Source: Shewanella corallii (GTDB lineage Bacteria > Pseudomonadota > Gammaproteobacteria > Enterobacterales > Shewanellaceae). From it: a DNA stretch of 64,000 nt. How positions within the stretch are numbered: position 1 is the first letter of the stretch; each line of letters starts with the position of its first letter. The notes under the pieces are model-generated. The model worked only from the letters and a program-made list of their open reading frames with translations. It ran no database searches and was not told where the DNA came from. Shown here one piece after another: positions 53,002 through 62,207 of the stretch. The stretch is taken from positions 248,001-312,000 of the forward strand of contig NZ_JAKIKT010000004.1 of NCBI RefSeq assembly GCF_023349125.1, given 5' to 3'. A program made the position numbers and the translations under genes.

Positions 53002-53850
53002 ATGGATCAGGCCGGTCTGGACAAAGAGCTGGAGCAACTTCAGCAGGTTTACCAAATGGTGACTGAGTTTCTGGTGAACTACAGTTTCCAGTTAATCGGA
53101 GCGGCATTTATTTTTCTGCTGGGCCTTTGGGTGGCAGCCAAGATAAGTAACCTGATTAAACGGAAATTTGAAACCCACCAGATCGACCAGACTCTGGGAA
53201 ACTTTGTGTCCAATCTGGTACGTGTTCTTATCATCATCATGGCGGGTATTATCGCCCTGGGTAAGCTGGGGATCAGTATTACGCCCATGGTCGCCGCCAT
53301 AGGTGCCGCCTCTCTGGGGGCCGGCCTGGCAATTCAGGGCATGCTTTCCAATTATGCCGCTGGAGTCACCATAATCGTCACCCGCCCCTTTGTTATCGGC
53401 GATACCATTGAGGTTAAAGGCGTTACAGGTGTCGTGGAAGATATCCACCTGGGCTTTACTGAGCTCTCAAATGAAGATGGTGAGAAAATTACTATCCCGA
53501 ACAAGCATATCGTTGGAGAGATTCTGCATAACTCCGCCGAGTGCAAACTGGTTGAAACCCGCTTTACCGTCAGTTATCAAACCGATGCCGACCAACTGAC
53601 ATCACTTATCCATGGCCTGCTCAGCGACGCTCCTCAGGTCGCCACCGACAGGGGAATTCAGGTAGGCATTAATGATTTCAACCCTATGGGAATGGAGATA
53701 GGCGTGCGTTATCTGGTCCCGACTGCCACTTATCACAGAGACAAGTATGAGACCAATATGATGCTTCATCGACAGCTCAAACAGGCCAATATTGAAATGG
53801 CCTGTCCGCTGCGGGAAATTCATGTGCCACCGGGCGGTCACCCACTGTAA
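53002..53850 (+). CDS. mscS: Small-conductance mechanosensitive channel (MscS family)
   Basis: The 282-residue protein has three membrane segments; the third is the pore helix with GAASLGAGLAIQGMLSNYAAG, and the MscS beta domain follows (RPFVIGDTIEVKGVTGVVED, TIPNKHIVGEIL). It opens under membrane tension and releases solutes in osmotic downshock. The ATG at 53002 follows AAGGA; an earlier in-frame start at 52954 has no ribosome site. It overlaps the convergent gene by 13 bases. Confidence 0.9.
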   Translation: MDQAGLDKELEQLQQVYQMVTEFLVNYSFQLIGAAFIFLLGLWVAAKISNLIKRKFETHQIDQTLGNFVSNLVRVLIIIMAGIIALGKLGISITPMVAAIGAASLGAGLAIQGMLSNYAAGVTIIVTRPFVIGDTIEVKGVTGVVEDIHLGFTELSNEDGEKITIPNKHIVGEILHNSAECKLVETRFTVSYQTDADQLTSLIHGLLSDAPQVATDRGIQVGINDFNPMGMEIGVRYLVPTATYHRDKYETNMMLHRQLKQANIEMACPLREIHVPPGGHPL

Positions 53851-54314
53851 TTAACCCGGTGTTGACCGAGAATCATATCGACGTGAGGAATACCATCTTC
53901 CAGGTATTCTTCTGAAGCGTTCTCAAACCCCAGCCCTGAGTAGAACTTATTAAGATAAAGCTGAGCACCAATCTGAATACCGGCTTCTGGCCACAGGGTT
54001 TGAGCATGCTCAACCGCCTTTTGCATCAGCTCCTGCGCCAGCCCTTTGCCTCTGGCATCTTCCACCACCAGCACCCGCCCGATACTCGCCTGAGGATAGC
54101 TTAATCCGGGAGGCAAAATACGCACATAGGCCATCAGCTTGCCGGTTTGATCATGACACCAGAAGTGCTTCACCTCAGGGTGTCTGTCTTTGTTGTCCAA
54201 CTCGCTGTAGGCACAGGCCTGCTCAGTCACAAACACATCCACCCTAACCTTCAGGATGTCATAGAGTTCATCCAGGCTGAGTTCGTTAAATGATTTAAGC
54301 TGCCAATTCATATC
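53838..54314 (-). CDS. elaA: ElaA-family GNAT acetyltransferase
   Basis: The protein starts MNWQLKSFNELSLDELYDIL and has the ElaA signatures RVDVFVTEQACAYSELDNKD, the acetyl-CoA loop RGKGLAQELM and the ending GLGFENASEEYLEDGIPHVDM. The substrate of ElaA is not known. A start at 54326 would add four residues. It is convergent with mscS. Confidence 0.88.
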   Translation of the reverse strand, partial: DMNWQLKSFNELSLDELYDILKVRVDVFVTEQACAYSELDNKDRHPEVKHFWCHDQTGKLMAYVRILPPGLSYPQASIGRVLVVEDARGKGLAQELMQKAVEHAQTLWPEAGIQIGAQLYLNKFYSGLGFENASEEYLEDGIPHVDMILGQHRVNYSG

Positions 54315-54409
54315 CTTGCGCCACATCCGCTATCTAATGATTAATGCCAGAGATTACCTTTATTTAGGGGATCAGCAAAAGCCTATCCTCACCAGGCATG
54401 CTAAGGCGC

Positions 54410-54973
54410 TTACTGAGGAAGCAGTGCCACGCCCGCAAAGTAAGGATGGAGCCAAACAGCCACCGCCATAATCACCAAGCTGATTATCAAACCGCGTATT
54501 TCACGAAACCAGGAACCAACCTCAGGTTTAACCCAGTCGCCATCGCGGCGGTTGATTAACAGCATTTGCACCAGCGCCCAGGCACCAAGGCCACCAAACA
54601 ACACCAGTGAGCGACTTTCGCCATTGGACAACAGGTGCGCCACCGCCCACACCAAAACAGACATCAACATAGGATGACGGATAAGACGCTTGATCCGGGT
54701 GGGATACATAGACGCGCCAAACAGAATAAAGGCCACCAGCATCAGGCTCATGGTGGCGTGGCGCATTCCCATGCCTGCCACATAGAGATATTCCACCGGG
54801 GTGTGTCGCCAGCCATAAACAATCAGTCCCAGCGAAATTAAAATCGACAGGCTGAACAAGCCTTTGTAGTGCCCAACACTGCTGGCCAACTGCGCTGCAC
54901 GCCAATTGGGGGCCAGAGATGGCAACAGATGGGTCAATGACCAAAGCAGCACACCCAGTATTAAATAAAGCAT
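54410..54973 (-). CDS. NnrU-family membrane protein
   Basis: This 187-residue protein has about five to six hydrophobic segments with the NnrU features THLLPS, RHATMSLMLVAFIL and IRHPMLMSVLVWAVAHLL. NnrU was named from denitrifiers, and the family is related to isoprenylcysteine methyltransferase-like membrane proteins; its role is not established. AAGGAG lies just before the ATG. Confidence 0.85.
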   Translation of the reverse strand: MLYLILGVLLWSLTHLLPSLAPNWRAAQLASSVGHYKGLFSLSILISLGLIVYGWRHTPVEYLYVAGMGMRHATMSLMLVAFILFGASMYPTRIKRLIRHPMLMSVLVWAVAHLLSNGESRSLVLFGGLGAWALVQMLLINRRDGDWVKPEVGSWFREIRGLIISLVIMAVAVWLHPYFAGVALLPQ

Positions 54974-54986
54974 TGAACTCTCCTTG

Positions 54987-55011
54987 TAAAAGCAGCCTCA
55001 AATGAGGCTGC
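54987..55011 (-). terminator. Terminator after the S9 peptidase gene
   Basis: On the minus strand GCAGCCTCA and TGAGGCTGC pair around TT and are followed by TTTTA. Confidence 0.85.
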
Positions 55012-55043
55012 AGATTATTATCAAACCATCAATACGATACTGA

Positions 55044-56963
55044 CTAGAGATGAGTTTGCAGGAACTTCAAATAAGCCTCTGAAGCAGTAATACGGTTCAC
55101 TTTTTTGGTGAAGCCGTGGCCTTCATCCTCAAACAGCACATACTCTACCGGTACGCCGTTTTCACGAACTTTCTCTACCAACTCATCACTTTCAACCTGC
55201 AATACTCTGGGGTCGTTGGCGCCCTGAACCACCATCAGAGGTTTAGTGATATTGGTTGCGTGGAACAGTGGTGAAATTGCGCGGTGTCGTTCACCATCGG
55301 TAGCCGGGTCACCCATCTCATCGTACAGAGCCTTTCTGAAGGATTCCCACCAGGGTGGAATTGAGTTCAGGGTGCGAACCCAGTTGGTCACCCCAAAGAT
55401 ATCGATTCCCACTTTGAAGGTTTCCGGCTCAAATGCCAATGCAGCCGCCGTCATATAGCCACCATAGCTGCCACCCATGATACCGATACGCTCATCATCG
55501 ACCCAGTCCAGGCCTTGCAGATAGGCTTTACCCCACACCATATCCTGCAGATCGCCTTCGCCGTGTTGCTTGTCATCCAAATGGAAGAAGGTTTTACCAT
55601 AGCCGGAGCTGCCACGATTATTGATGGCAAAAATACCGTAGCCCTGATTAACCAGATGCTGAATAGTTGGGTTGTAGCCGCTGCGGCTCTGACCACCCGG
55701 ACCACCATGTACCCATATCATCACAGGGGCAGGATTGTCAGCAGACGCTTGTTTGGGTTTATACAACAGCCCCGGGATATCCAGTCCGTCAAAGCTCTCG
55801 AAACGGACCACCTCACTGGGTACCAGATGAGCGGTATCCATCGCCGGATTCAATGCCTCGGTCAGCTTTCTGGCCTCAGGAGCTCCCAGACTCCAAACAT
55901 AAAGATTGGATGGAGACGTATCTGAGTTCAGATAAAACGCCATCTGGGTTTCGTCATCAGAGAAACGTACCGCGCGAATATCCCCAGCGGGTAAAGGCGG
56001 CAGTGCCAACGGCTTACCGGTTTTGGTATCCAGAATAGAGACCTTGCTGGAAGCATCAGCATTCACGCCCGACACCTGATAGCGACCTGAGTCGGAGAAT
56101 CGAATAAAGGTAACATCCCAGTCATCGGCCAATACCTGTGAGTGTTTACCTGTGGGCATATCGTATTGCCAAATCTGGCTGAACTCGCCTTTGGAATCGG
56201 TGCCATAATACAGGCTGCGACCATCAACGGAAAAACCTTCCACCATATAGTTGGCAGGCTCAGTGTGTTCGCTGATTAACTCAGGTTCGCCACGCTTGCG
56301 CAGATCGAGAATATAAACATCACTGTCACGATTGCTGTGGGTTTTCCCCAGCGCAACAAAATGCCCTTTTGGCCCAACATCGCCGACTTCGTATCCGGCA
56401 TTGTTGGTGAACACCAATTTGCGGGAATAGTCTTTACTGTCGTAACGATAAAGGTCGTTGAACTTGGGGTCTCTTTCATTACTTGTCACAAAGAAGGCGC
56501 TGCCATCTTTGGTGAAACCGCGAAAACTGGCTCTGGTCTCATCACCAGGAGTCAGATCTTTAACAGTGCCATCCTGCTCCAGTACGTAAACGTGATACCT
56601 CTCATTACCGCCACTGTCTTTGGTAAACAGCACACGTTTATCCTTTGGGAACCAGGACACGGGATAACTGGTGTCCGGGGAGTCTGTAAGTTGAGTCTTG
56701 TTACCGGTTTTGACATCCATGCTGTAGACATTGAACACACCGGATTCATCGGAACCCATCAGAATGGATTCACCATCATGGGAGAATCCGGAGCCAAAAT
56801 ATGAGGTGGTTTCATAAAACGCTTTGGCATCGTAGTTTTGATGCTGAGTTTTAACGTTATTTGCCTGGTTTTGAGTATCACTGCCCCCCGAACTACCCGC
56901 GCATCCGCCGAGCAGAGCTGCAAACGCCAATGCAGAAATCCCTGTTGTTATTACCTGTTTCAT
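55044..56963 (-). CDS. S9 family (prolyl oligopeptidase-like) lipoprotein peptidase
   Basis: This 639-residue protein has a lipoprotein signal (MKQVITTGISALAFAALLGGC), a seven-bladed beta-propeller (about residues 45-390, TolB/DPP4-like repeats) and a C-terminal alpha/beta hydrolase with nucleophile elbow GGSYGGYM, acid GANDPRV and His DEGHGFT. It probably cleaves short peptides in the periplasm or outer membrane. The start at 56963 is chosen for the signal; the ATG upstream at 57014 lacks one. Confidence 0.92.
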   Translation of the reverse strand: MKQVITTGISALAFAALLGGCAGSSGGSDTQNQANNVKTQHQNYDAKAFYETTSYFGSGFSHDGESILMGSDESGVFNVYSMDVKTGNKTQLTDSPDTSYPVSWFPKDKRVLFTKDSGGNERYHVYVLEQDGTVKDLTPGDETRASFRGFTKDGSAFFVTSNERDPKFNDLYRYDSKDYSRKLVFTNNAGYEVGDVGPKGHFVALGKTHSNRDSDVYILDLRKRGEPELISEHTEPANYMVEGFSVDGRSLYYGTDSKGEFSQIWQYDMPTGKHSQVLADDWDVTFIRFSDSGRYQVSGVNADASSKVSILDTKTGKPLALPPLPAGDIRAVRFSDDETQMAFYLNSDTSPSNLYVWSLGAPEARKLTEALNPAMDTAHLVPSEVVRFESFDGLDIPGLLYKPKQASADNPAPVMIWVHGGPGGQSRSGYNPTIQHLVNQGYGIFAINNRGSSGYGKTFFHLDDKQHGEGDLQDMVWGKAYLQGLDWVDDERIGIMGGSYGGYMTAAALAFEPETFKVGIDIFGVTNWVRTLNSIPPWWESFRKALYDEMGDPATDGERHRAISPLFHATNITKPLMVVQGANDPRVLQVESDELVEKVRENGVPVEYVLFEDEGHGFTKKVNRITASEAYLKFLQTHL

Positions 56964-57145
56964 CCAGCTTCCCCTAAATGATCTATTGGTCAATGTCCTT
57001 TGATAACAGGTCAATTTATCAGCATCAACCCTGAGTTGTGTACAAGTGTGTTTGAAGCTGGTCCCATTTGATTGAAATTTGCCATCAATATCAAAATTAT
57101 TAGCTGGGTCAATGAATTAATTTCATTCTGACAGGATTAAAGGTC

Positions 57146-57159
57146 TTGATGGGAATCAA
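57146..57159 (+). promoter_or_regulatory. Perfect FNR/EtrA-type box before the multihaem cytochrome gene
   Basis: TTGAT-GGGA-ATCAA is an exact match to the FNR consensus TTGAT-N4-ATCAA. It lies about 90 bp before the cytochrome gene at 57249, in the divergent promoter region with the S9 peptidase gene. Confidence 0.8.
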
Positions 57160-57248
57160 GTTGCCAGTAAGCAATTACATGCCAGAATCCGCCACCGACT
57201 CATACATTCTGTTTGAGTCCCCTCTGTAATTCACAAGAACAATAACGA

Positions 57249-58082
57249 ATGACGATAAAACAGCTGAGCCTGTTGATTGCCGGTTGCCTGTTTGGCAACG
57301 CGGTAATCTCAGCCGATCTTAATGATGAGTTTTTCCAGCAGAAGTTTGCCAAAGCAGACTATGCACCCGCCGGCGCTCAAACCTGCAGTCAGTGTCATGA
57401 AGATGCCATGCAGGGCTTTTTAAGCTCTATTCACGGTAATAAAACCATGGAAGGCACACCTGCGTCAGGAATAGCGTGCGAAGCCTGCCACGGCCCATTA
57501 GGACAGCATGCTGAAGATCCCCAGGCCAACCCCATGTTGCGGTTGGGCGCCATGGAACTGGCCAATGCCAGTGCCAAACTGCAAAACCAGATGTGCCTGC
57601 GTTGCCACGGTGATCAGTTCCCGCTGGAAACCACACCATGCGCCGCCTGTCACACAGGTATTCATACCGATAACGCCATTCCCGATACCCAGAAACAGTC
57701 TCTGGCCTGTCTCGAGTGCCATCCGCAACTGCAAAAGCAGGTACGGATGAAGTACACCCATGGTCTGGTGGATGAGAAAGGCAGCAATATCCAGCAGGGA
57801 TGTTCCAGCTATTGCCATGCCGCTCACGGCAGTAAATGGGCACCCGCTTATCAGACACCGGCATTAAATGCGCCATGCTTCGAGTGCCATATCGACAAGC
57901 AAGGACCATTTAAACAGGAGCACACCGGCTTTAAGGGCGACTGCACCAAATGCCATGATCCACACGGCACTGAAGATGCACACTTGCTTCGGCCCAATGT
58001 CGAAAAAGTCTGTGCCGAATGTCATGGTGAACAGCCAGTGATTGAACATGCCAGCTCAGAGCAGGTTCACGGCCATAACTGA
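57249..58082 (+). CDS. DmsE/MtrA-like periplasmic multihaem c-type cytochrome
   Basis: This 277-residue exported cytochrome has a signal peptide (MTIKQLSLLIAGCLFGNAVISA) and nine haem motifs: CSQCH, CEACH, CLRCH, CAACH, CLECH, CSSYCH, CFECH, CTKCH and CAECH. The sixth is CX3CH, not CXXCH. DmsE and MtrA proteins normally have ten CXXCH, so this one has eight standard sites plus one variant. They carry electrons across the periplasm to outer-membrane reductases, but no MtrB-like barrel or terminal reductase is adjacent. The upstream FNR box suggests anaerobic expression. Confidence 0.88.
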   Translation: MTIKQLSLLIAGCLFGNAVISADLNDEFFQQKFAKADYAPAGAQTCSQCHEDAMQGFLSSIHGNKTMEGTPASGIACEACHGPLGQHAEDPQANPMLRLGAMELANASAKLQNQMCLRCHGDQFPLETTPCAACHTGIHTDNAIPDTQKQSLACLECHPQLQKQVRMKYTHGLVDEKGSNIQQGCSSYCHAAHGSKWAPAYQTPALNAPCFECHIDKQGPFKQEHTGFKGDCTKCHDPHGTEDAHLLRPNVEKVCAECHGEQPVIEHASSEQVHGHN

Positions 58083-58094
58083 GACACCAACAAC

Positions 58095-58117
58095 AAAGGC
58101 CACATGATGTGGCCTTT
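58095..58117. terminator. Bidirectional terminator after the cytochrome gene
   Basis: AAAGGCCACAT and ATGTGGCCTTT form a near-continuous stem that serves both the cytochrome gene and the convergent MocR gene. Confidence 0.8.
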
Positions 58118-58159
58118 GACTTCTCATTTCCGGAAGCTTAGTTCACCGGAAACAGCACG

Positions 58160-59548
58160 CTAAATTCTCTCCCGCGCCAACTCTCCGAGCCGGGTCACCG
58201 CGGCCTTCACCTTATCCTCATCATCAAACGCCCCACATAACCTCAAACAACTTGAGTATTGACCCGAGCTGGAGAAAACATCGCCGGGGAAAAACGCAAT
58301 ACCATTGGCAACGGCCACGGACAAAAGATCGGCAGAATCTATACCGGGAAGCTCAACCCACAGGACAAAGCCCCCCTGGGGCTTGCTCACTCGGGTTTTA
58401 GCCGGAAAACTACTCAGTACCCACTCCCGCATTCTTTTTAGATTTAGTTGCAGACGCTTTCCCATAGTTCGGATATGACGACTGTATCCCCCACTCGCCA
58501 TAAACTCTGCGACCAGAGCCTGAACAATCAAAGGCTCGGATACATTGCGAAATGCTTTCAGTCTCATAATTTCCTGGTGGTACTTTCCGCCACAGAGCCA
58601 GCCAATCCTTAAACCTGAGCCCAGAGACTTGGCCACTGATGAGCAGTAGATAACGCGCCCATACTGATCCAGGGCTTTCAACGATGGCAAACTCTCTCCT
58701 GCGGTCTGCAACTCAGAGAACAGATCGTCTTCAATCACCATAAAGTCTTTTCGTTCAGCCAACTCCAGCAGAGCACGCCTGTTATCCACTGGCATCTGAC
58801 TGCCTGTGGGGTTGGAGAAGTCCGGACAGATCACCAGGGCGGAGACCTGCCATCGCTCCACAGCCAATTGTAACGCCTCCAGACTCAAGCCACATTCTGC
58901 CGACCCCGGGATTTCAATTACCTTCATTCCCAGTGATTCGATAACCTGCAAAAGCCCGGGGAAACAGGGACTCTCTACGGCAATTGTGTCTCCGGCGCTG
59001 GCAATGGTGGCCAGCGCCATAGAGATAGCATCCTGACACCCTCCGGTAACCAGTACTTGCTCTTCTCCGGCCTCTATTCCCTGCAGTCTCAGCCTCTTAC
59101 TTATCTCCTGTCGCAGCGGTAAATGTCCGCTGCTGAACTCAGGTTGTAAAAGTGACGCCATCTCATAACGAGCCAGACGCGCCAGTTGCTTTGAAAGGGC
59201 CGCCTTGGGTAATAAACCCGGCGACAGCACCGCAGTTCCCAAATCTGTCACTCCGCTGCCGGCACACATTGAAAGCACCTGCAACATACGGTTATGGATA
59301 TGAGACTCCCCCGGATGACTCAGCTTGTACTCCTCTGTATCTTGATAGCAGACATAGTATCCAGCTCCGGGCCTTGCCTCGACCAAAGCTTTATCTTCCA
59401 ACAATCTCAGCGCGGCCTGGGCCGTGGACATGCTGACGCCATATTGCTCGCAGCACTCCCGAACAGAGGGAAGTCGCTCATTGAAGCGATATCCACCCTG
59501 TTTGATTTGCCGCTCCAGACTGAACGCGACCTTTTGATATTTCTTCAT
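58160..59548 (-). CDS. MocR-type regulator (GntR winged helix fused to aminotransferase fold)
   Basis: This 462-residue protein has an N-terminal winged helix (RFNERLPSVRECCEQYGVSM, STAQAALRLLEDKALVEARP) and a fold-type I aminotransferase domain with PDFSNPTGSQM, YCSSVAKSLGSGLRIGW, where the lysine would bind pyridoxal phosphate, and the C-terminal arginine region. MocR proteins respond to PLP or an amino-acid adduct and usually control the divergent gene, here the AhpD-like gene. Start at 59548 (MKKYQKVAFSLERQIKQGG) matches the family. Confidence 0.9.
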   Translation of the reverse strand: MKKYQKVAFSLERQIKQGGYRFNERLPSVRECCEQYGVSMSTAQAALRLLEDKALVEARPGAGYYVCYQDTEEYKLSHPGESHIHNRMLQVLSMCAGSGVTDLGTAVLSPGLLPKAALSKQLARLARYEMASLLQPEFSSGHLPLRQEISKRLRLQGIEAGEEQVLVTGGCQDAISMALATIASAGDTIAVESPCFPGLLQVIESLGMKVIEIPGSAECGLSLEALQLAVERWQVSALVICPDFSNPTGSQMPVDNRRALLELAERKDFMVIEDDLFSELQTAGESLPSLKALDQYGRVIYCSSVAKSLGSGLRIGWLCGGKYHQEIMRLKAFRNVSEPLIVQALVAEFMASGGYSRHIRTMGKRLQLNLKRMREWVLSSFPAKTRVSKPQGGFVLWVELPGIDSADLLSVAVANGIAFFPGDVFSSSGQYSSCLRLCGAFDDEDKVKAAVTRLGELARERI

Positions 59549-59553
59549 AAAAA

Positions 59554-59614
59554 AACAGTACAGTTCCTTCAGGATTAATAGATACAGCACATTCAGCTCA
59601 ACAACTGTACTGAT
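59554..59614. promoter_or_regulatory. Inverted CTGTAC motifs between the MocR and AhpD-like genes
   Basis: AACAGTACAGTT (59554-59565) and AACTGTACTGAT (59603-59614) carry the same core in opposite orientations. Repeated CTGTAC boxes are common MocR binding sites, so the regulator probably acts here. Confidence 0.55.
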
Positions 59615-59721
59615 AAATTAGTCTCAAGCCACCGCTGTTGCCAAGTACAAGTTTCTTTTAGCTTAAAAACACCTGCTGCCAATACCCACCAAGGGTCCAG
59701 CTAAATAACAAAGGAGAGACT

Positions 59722-60312
59722 ATGCCTCTGGTAACCCCGCTGCCCGCAGACACCAACGCAGAAGTGGCCAAAATGGCCGAATTTTTCAATGAGACACTGG
59801 GCTTCTGCCCCAACAGCGTATTGACCATGATGCGCCGTCCCCGCATCGCCAAAGCGTTTATCGAGCTGAATATGGCTGTGATGGAAAACCAGGGCAGACT
59901 CACCAGTACCCTTAAGCGGCTGATCGCCTACATCTCCAGCAATATCACCGGTTGTCGTTATTGTCAGGCGCATACCATCAGAGCCGCTGAACGCTATGGC
60001 GCAGAAGCCGCCCAGCTGGAAAATGTGTGGGAGTACAGAACTCACCCGGCGTTCAGCGAGGCTGAGCGTGCAGCCCTGGATTTTGCTGCCGCGGCGTCGG
60101 TCATTCCCAATGATGTGGATGATGAGTTGAGCGAGCGTTTACACCGATACTGGAAGGAAGATGAGATAGTGGAAATGCTTGGGGTTATCTCCCTGTTTGG
60201 TTACCTCAATCGCTGGAATGACTCCATGGGGACAACACTGGAAGCTGGCGCCATTGATTCAGGCGAACAACTCCTCTCCAGACGTGGCTGGGATACCGGA
60301 AAACATACATAG
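59722..60312 (+). CDS. AhpD/carboxymuconolactone decarboxylase-like peroxidase-family protein
   Basis: This 196-residue helical protein has the AhpD-like CxxC active site GCRYCQAHTIRAAE (about residues 76-89), and the family phrases LKRLIAYISSNITG and LGVISLFGYLNRWNDSM. Such proteins reduce peroxides through the cysteine pair or act as alkylhydroperoxidase helpers. AAAGGAG precedes the start. It is divergent from the MocR gene, which probably controls it. Confidence 0.87.
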   Translation: MPLVTPLPADTNAEVAKMAEFFNETLGFCPNSVLTMMRRPRIAKAFIELNMAVMENQGRLTSTLKRLIAYISSNITGCRYCQAHTIRAAERYGAEAAQLENVWEYRTHPAFSEAERAALDFAAAASVIPNDVDDELSERLHRYWKEDEIVEMLGVISLFGYLNRWNDSMGTTLEAGAIDSGEQLLSRRGWDTGKHT

Positions 60313-60327
60313 TCCGGGACATACAAA

Positions 60328-60351
60328 AAAGCCCCGCGATGCGGGGCTTTC
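60328..60351. terminator. Bidirectional terminator between convergent genes
   Basis: AAAGCCCCGC and GCGGGGCTTT pair around GAT, with A and T runs on either side. Confidence 0.88.
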
Positions 60352-60367
60352 CGATTAATCAGGGCTG

Positions 60368-61690
60368 TTAACTACAGCATCCCTTTTTCTCTGATTTAAT
60401 GGGCAGCATTTGCCATAGTACCCGTCCCATCAGGAAAGCCAACAGCAAACCGGAAGCGGCGACTATCCACTCAGGCAAGAGCTCATGGTGTTCGCCAATC
60501 TGAGGCATCACCTCAAAACCAAAGGTCTCGACCAGATAGTTCACCAGTACACCGGATAACAGTGCGACACCCAATACCCCACCCAGATAACCATACAGCG
60601 CACGCTTACCCAGCTCTTTGGAAACTACGCCCAGGGTCGCGATATTGGTGGCCGGACCCGCCATCATAAATACCAGTACAGCACCGGGGGAGACGCCGGC
60701 CAGCAACAAACCTGCGGCAATCGGCGTGGACGCCGTGGCACAAATATACATGGGCACAGAGATAACCACCATCACCAGCATCGCCAGAATGCCATCGCCC
60801 CACTTGGCCAGGAAGTCACCTGGCACATAGGTTTGTACCAGCGCTGCGAAGAACAGACCAATCAACAGCCAGATAGCTGTGTCACGGACCAGATCTGTAG
60901 CCGCATAGTGCAGGCCTTTAAAGATACGGAAAGAGATGGAAGTGCCTTTCAGCTGAGCTGCGGTATCTTCGGTGCTGCTACAGCATGAGTCTGTACCTTC
61001 GGCACTATGATTCTTATCTGTACTGCAACAAGAGCTGGCCAGCACTTCAGGTTCCGCTTTGGTGGAGCAGCAGGACTGCGCCGGTTTCGTATCTGTATCA
61101 GCAGGTGCCGTCATTACCGAGGGCGTGGAGCCACAACAGGATGATACCGGCTTCATTACCACTGGAGCTGGCTCAGTCTTGGGGCTGCAGCAACTGGATT
61201 CAACTTTTTCGGTATCTTTGGTTTTAGTTGAGCAGCAGGAGTCCGATTCAGTGCTGACTTTCGCAGAGGATGACTCGCTAATAGGCTTGCCATCGTCATC
61301 ATCACGCCCCACCAGCAAACCTGCCACCACAGCACTGACCACAGCAGCGATAGGCCGCACGATGGCCATAAAGGGGCCTAGCAGAACATAAGATACGCTG
61401 ACAGAATCGATACCGGTTTCCGGCGTCGATACCATAAAGGAGGTGGTCGCCGCTTTGGACGCACCGCTACGGCGCAGGCCCACAGCTGCAGGGATCACTC
61501 CGCAGGAACACAAAGGTAGAGGCGCACCGAACAAGGCCGCTTTAACTGTGGTTTTCAAACCGTGACCACCCAGTTGCTTGTTCATCCAACTCATGGGAAC
61601 AAACACCTTCAACAGGCCAGCCAATACCAAGCCCAGCAGCAACCAAGGGGCAGACTCCAAAAAGAGTTTTAAAAAGTTCTCTATCAACAT
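60368..61690 (-). CDS. SO_0444-family Cu/Zn efflux permease with a cysteine-rich loop
   Basis: This 440-residue inner-membrane protein is a DUF318/ArsP-type permease: first half with APLPLCSCGVIPAAVGLRRS and second half with FMMAGPATNIATLGVVSKEL. Between them lies a soluble loop (about residues 130-240) with six CC pairs (SCCST, SCCSP, SCCGS and so on), and a seventh CC ends the protein. This is the plan of the SO_0444 family, which confers metal resistance. The loop should bind soft metal ions. It is co-transcribed with the ZntR-like gene upstream. Confidence 0.9.
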   Translation of the reverse strand: MLIENFLKLFLESAPWLLLGLVLAGLLKVFVPMSWMNKQLGGHGLKTTVKAALFGAPLPLCSCGVIPAAVGLRRSGASKAATTSFMVSTPETGIDSVSVSYVLLGPFMAIVRPIAAVVSAVVAGLLVGRDDDDGKPISESSSAKVSTESDSCCSTKTKDTEKVESSCCSPKTEPAPVVMKPVSSCCGSTPSVMTAPADTDTKPAQSCCSTKAEPEVLASSCCSTDKNHSAEGTDSCCSSTEDTAAQLKGTSISFRIFKGLHYAATDLVRDTAIWLLIGLFFAALVQTYVPGDFLAKWGDGILAMLVMVVISVPMYICATASTPIAAGLLLAGVSPGAVLVFMMAGPATNIATLGVVSKELGKRALYGYLGGVLGVALLSGVLVNYLVETFGFEVMPQIGEHHELLPEWIVAASGLLLAFLMGRVLWQMLPIKSEKKGCCS

Positions 61691-61728
61691 AATGCTTATA
61701 TGACTCTGACGGTTTTCGTCCGTTTATT

Positions 61729-62178
61729 TCACTGTTTGCCGTGCTCACAGCCAGGTTCCTCGCAGCGAACTTCAGTCAGTGAAGACTCCAGTGCTTCGAG
61801 AATCGAGCAGTGCTCGGCACTTTCAGGCCCTCCGCAGCAGGCGCGGGACAGAGCTTGTAATGTGGTTTTAAAAACATTCAGTTGAGCAATACGCTCTTCA
61901 ACCTGAGCCAGCTTGTCATCCACCATACCTTTCACATCGGCACAGGCCCACTCTGACTTGTTTAACTCTATGGACAGAAGTTCAGTGATCTCACTCAGGG
62001 TGAAACCCACCTCTTTGGCCCTCAATATAAAGCGCAGGCGATTCGCGTCCTGCTCGGTATACATACGGTAACCTGAGTCAGTGCGCATAGATGGCGCCAA
62101 TAGCCCATGTTTTTCATAAAACCTGAGTGTGTCGGCTTTCACCTCACACATACCGGCCAACTCACCAATGCGATACAT
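61729..62178 (-). CDS. zntR: ZntR-like MerR-family metal-responsive regulator
   Basis: The 149-residue MerR-type activator begins MYRIGELAGMCEVKADTLRFYEKHGLL and has the dimerisation helix and metal loop of ZntR, with cysteines in WACADVKG, ACCGGPESAEHCSIL and a His/Cys tail (VRCEEPGCEHG). It senses Zn(II) or similar ions and twists its promoter. It precedes the permease gene by 38 bp; the promoter at 62208-62239 fits a MerR target and would give self-control. Confidence 0.9.
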   Translation of the reverse strand: MYRIGELAGMCEVKADTLRFYEKHGLLAPSMRTDSGYRMYTEQDANRLRFILRAKEVGFTLSEITELLSIELNKSEWACADVKGMVDDKLAQVEERIAQLNVFKTTLQALSRACCGGPESAEHCSILEALESSLTEVRCEEPGCEHGKQ

Positions 62179-62207
62179 GCTGCGACTCCTGTACTGATTT
62201 ATGTTGG

